Assembly: GCF_000176855.2 (NCBI RefSeq)
Contig: NC_015138.1
Span: 744,001 to 808,000 of the forward strand
Length of the DNA stretch: 64,000 bases
Origin: Paracidovorax avenae ATCC 19860
GTDB lineage: Bacteria; Pseudomonadota; Gammaproteobacteria; Burkholderiales; Burkholderiaceae_C
Direction: 5' to 3'
The notes below the pieces were generated by a model that was not told where the DNA came from, did no database searches, and saw nothing but the letters and a program-made list of their open reading frames with translations. Below are positions 63,756 to 64,000 of this stretch, piece after piece (the stretch's first letter is position 1; the number at the start of each line of letters is the position of its first letter). The translations under genes and the position numbers were made by a program.

Positions 63756-64000
63756 CGGGCGCCTGCGGCTCGCTGTCGGCACCGGCCATCTCGACGCGTC
63801 CGCGGCCACCGCGCTTGGCGGCGTAACAGGCAGCGTCCGCGTCGGCCATGAGGTTTTCCAGGGACTCGGGCGTGTTCCCGAACAGACGCACGCCGATGCT
63901 CGCGCCGATCCGAAACACGTGCTGCGCCGCATGGAAAGGCTCGCTGCGCAGTGCCTCCACGATCTGCAGGCCGATGCTCCGGGCACCATGCCGGCTGCAG
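63721..64000 (-). CDS. GGDEF (diguanylate cyclase-type) protein, C-terminal part only
   Basis: The frame is open through the right edge, so the gene continues outside. The visible ~92 residues contain the end of a GGDEF domain: VFRIGASIGVRLF and ENLMADADAACYAAKRGGRG followed by RVEM, then a short Pro/Ala tail and TGA at 63721. The GGDEF active-site loop itself is beyond the window, so activity in making cyclic di-GMP cannot be judged. Tail-to-tail overlap with rlmI. Confidence 0.88.
   Translation of the reverse strand, partial: CSRHGARSIGLQIVEALRSEPFHAAQHVFRIGASIGVRLFGNTPESLENLMADADAACYAAKRGGRGRVEMAGADSEPQAPVTLPCASPPAP

Noticed and set aside
1..64000. tRNA, rRNA genes or CRISPR arrays
   Set aside because: No cloverleaf-like or rRNA signature sequence and no regularly spaced direct repeats noticed; only rnpB was found among RNA genes.

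Overview
The window looks like a chromosomal piece of a GC-rich betaproteobacterium of the Comamonadaceae, most like Acidovorax/Paracidovorax. This is inferred from the very high GC, several Bug-type (TctC) solute receptors, a liv-type ABC operon bundled with CoA ligases, a DUF1840 protein, the dapF-DUF484-xerC order and short GC-rich REP-like elements between genes. No database was searched, so the genus is an inference.

Left part (1-21258), ordinary housekeeping and accessory genes: a truncated M14-like DUF2817 peptidase, a chemoreceptor with a CheR/CheB-tethering pentapeptide, acyl-CoA-binding protein, a lipoprotein aminopeptidase, 3-methyladenine glycosylase (tag), a small basic protein, a cyclopropane fatty acid synthase, DUF1840, two Bug receptors, and a minus-strand operon (acyl-CoA ligase, livG, livH, livM, livK, livF, phenylacetate-CoA-ligase-like) that should import and CoA-activate a carboxylate or amino-acid-like substrate. 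A gspA-gspB pair follows on the plus strand.

Centre (21449-40762), the unusual region: a 2543-residue secreted multidomain protein is followed by a secreted protein of about 1087 residues with a transglutaminase fold that lacks the usual cysteine. The second protein is GC-rich until about 32040, where base composition drops abruptly. Its last ~125 residues are AT-rich and hydrophobic and overlap by ATGA a small membrane protein. Downstream lie an intact IS5-family element, a second near-identical copy of the conserved pre-tip region carrying a different hydrophobic tip (two compensating frameshifts), two more decayed fragments of the conserved region, a decayed paralogue of the small membrane protein, and a series of small AT-rich ORFs, mostly membrane proteins. 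This is the layout of a polymorphic-toxin locus with orphan tips and an immunity-gene graveyard, here on a transglutaminase-fold carrier rather than an Rhs or CdiA one. It ends in an operon with paralogous hypothetical proteins, just before rnpB.

Right part (40770-64000): RNase P RNA; M48 peptidase with a YjgN-like membrane protein; a pseudouridine-synthase-like protein overlapping a Nudix/metallo-beta-lactamase fusion; a flavin monooxygenase divergent from a MarR regulator, then a Bug receptor and a chromate transporter; an HxlR regulator divergent from azoreductase, SDR and FrnE-like genes; GST; dapF-DUF484-xerC; a GHL10 lipoprotein; a second chemoreceptor; a large GH-like envelope protein; rlmI-like methyltransferase; and the C-terminus of a GGDEF protein running off the window. 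No tRNA, rRNA or CRISPR was seen.
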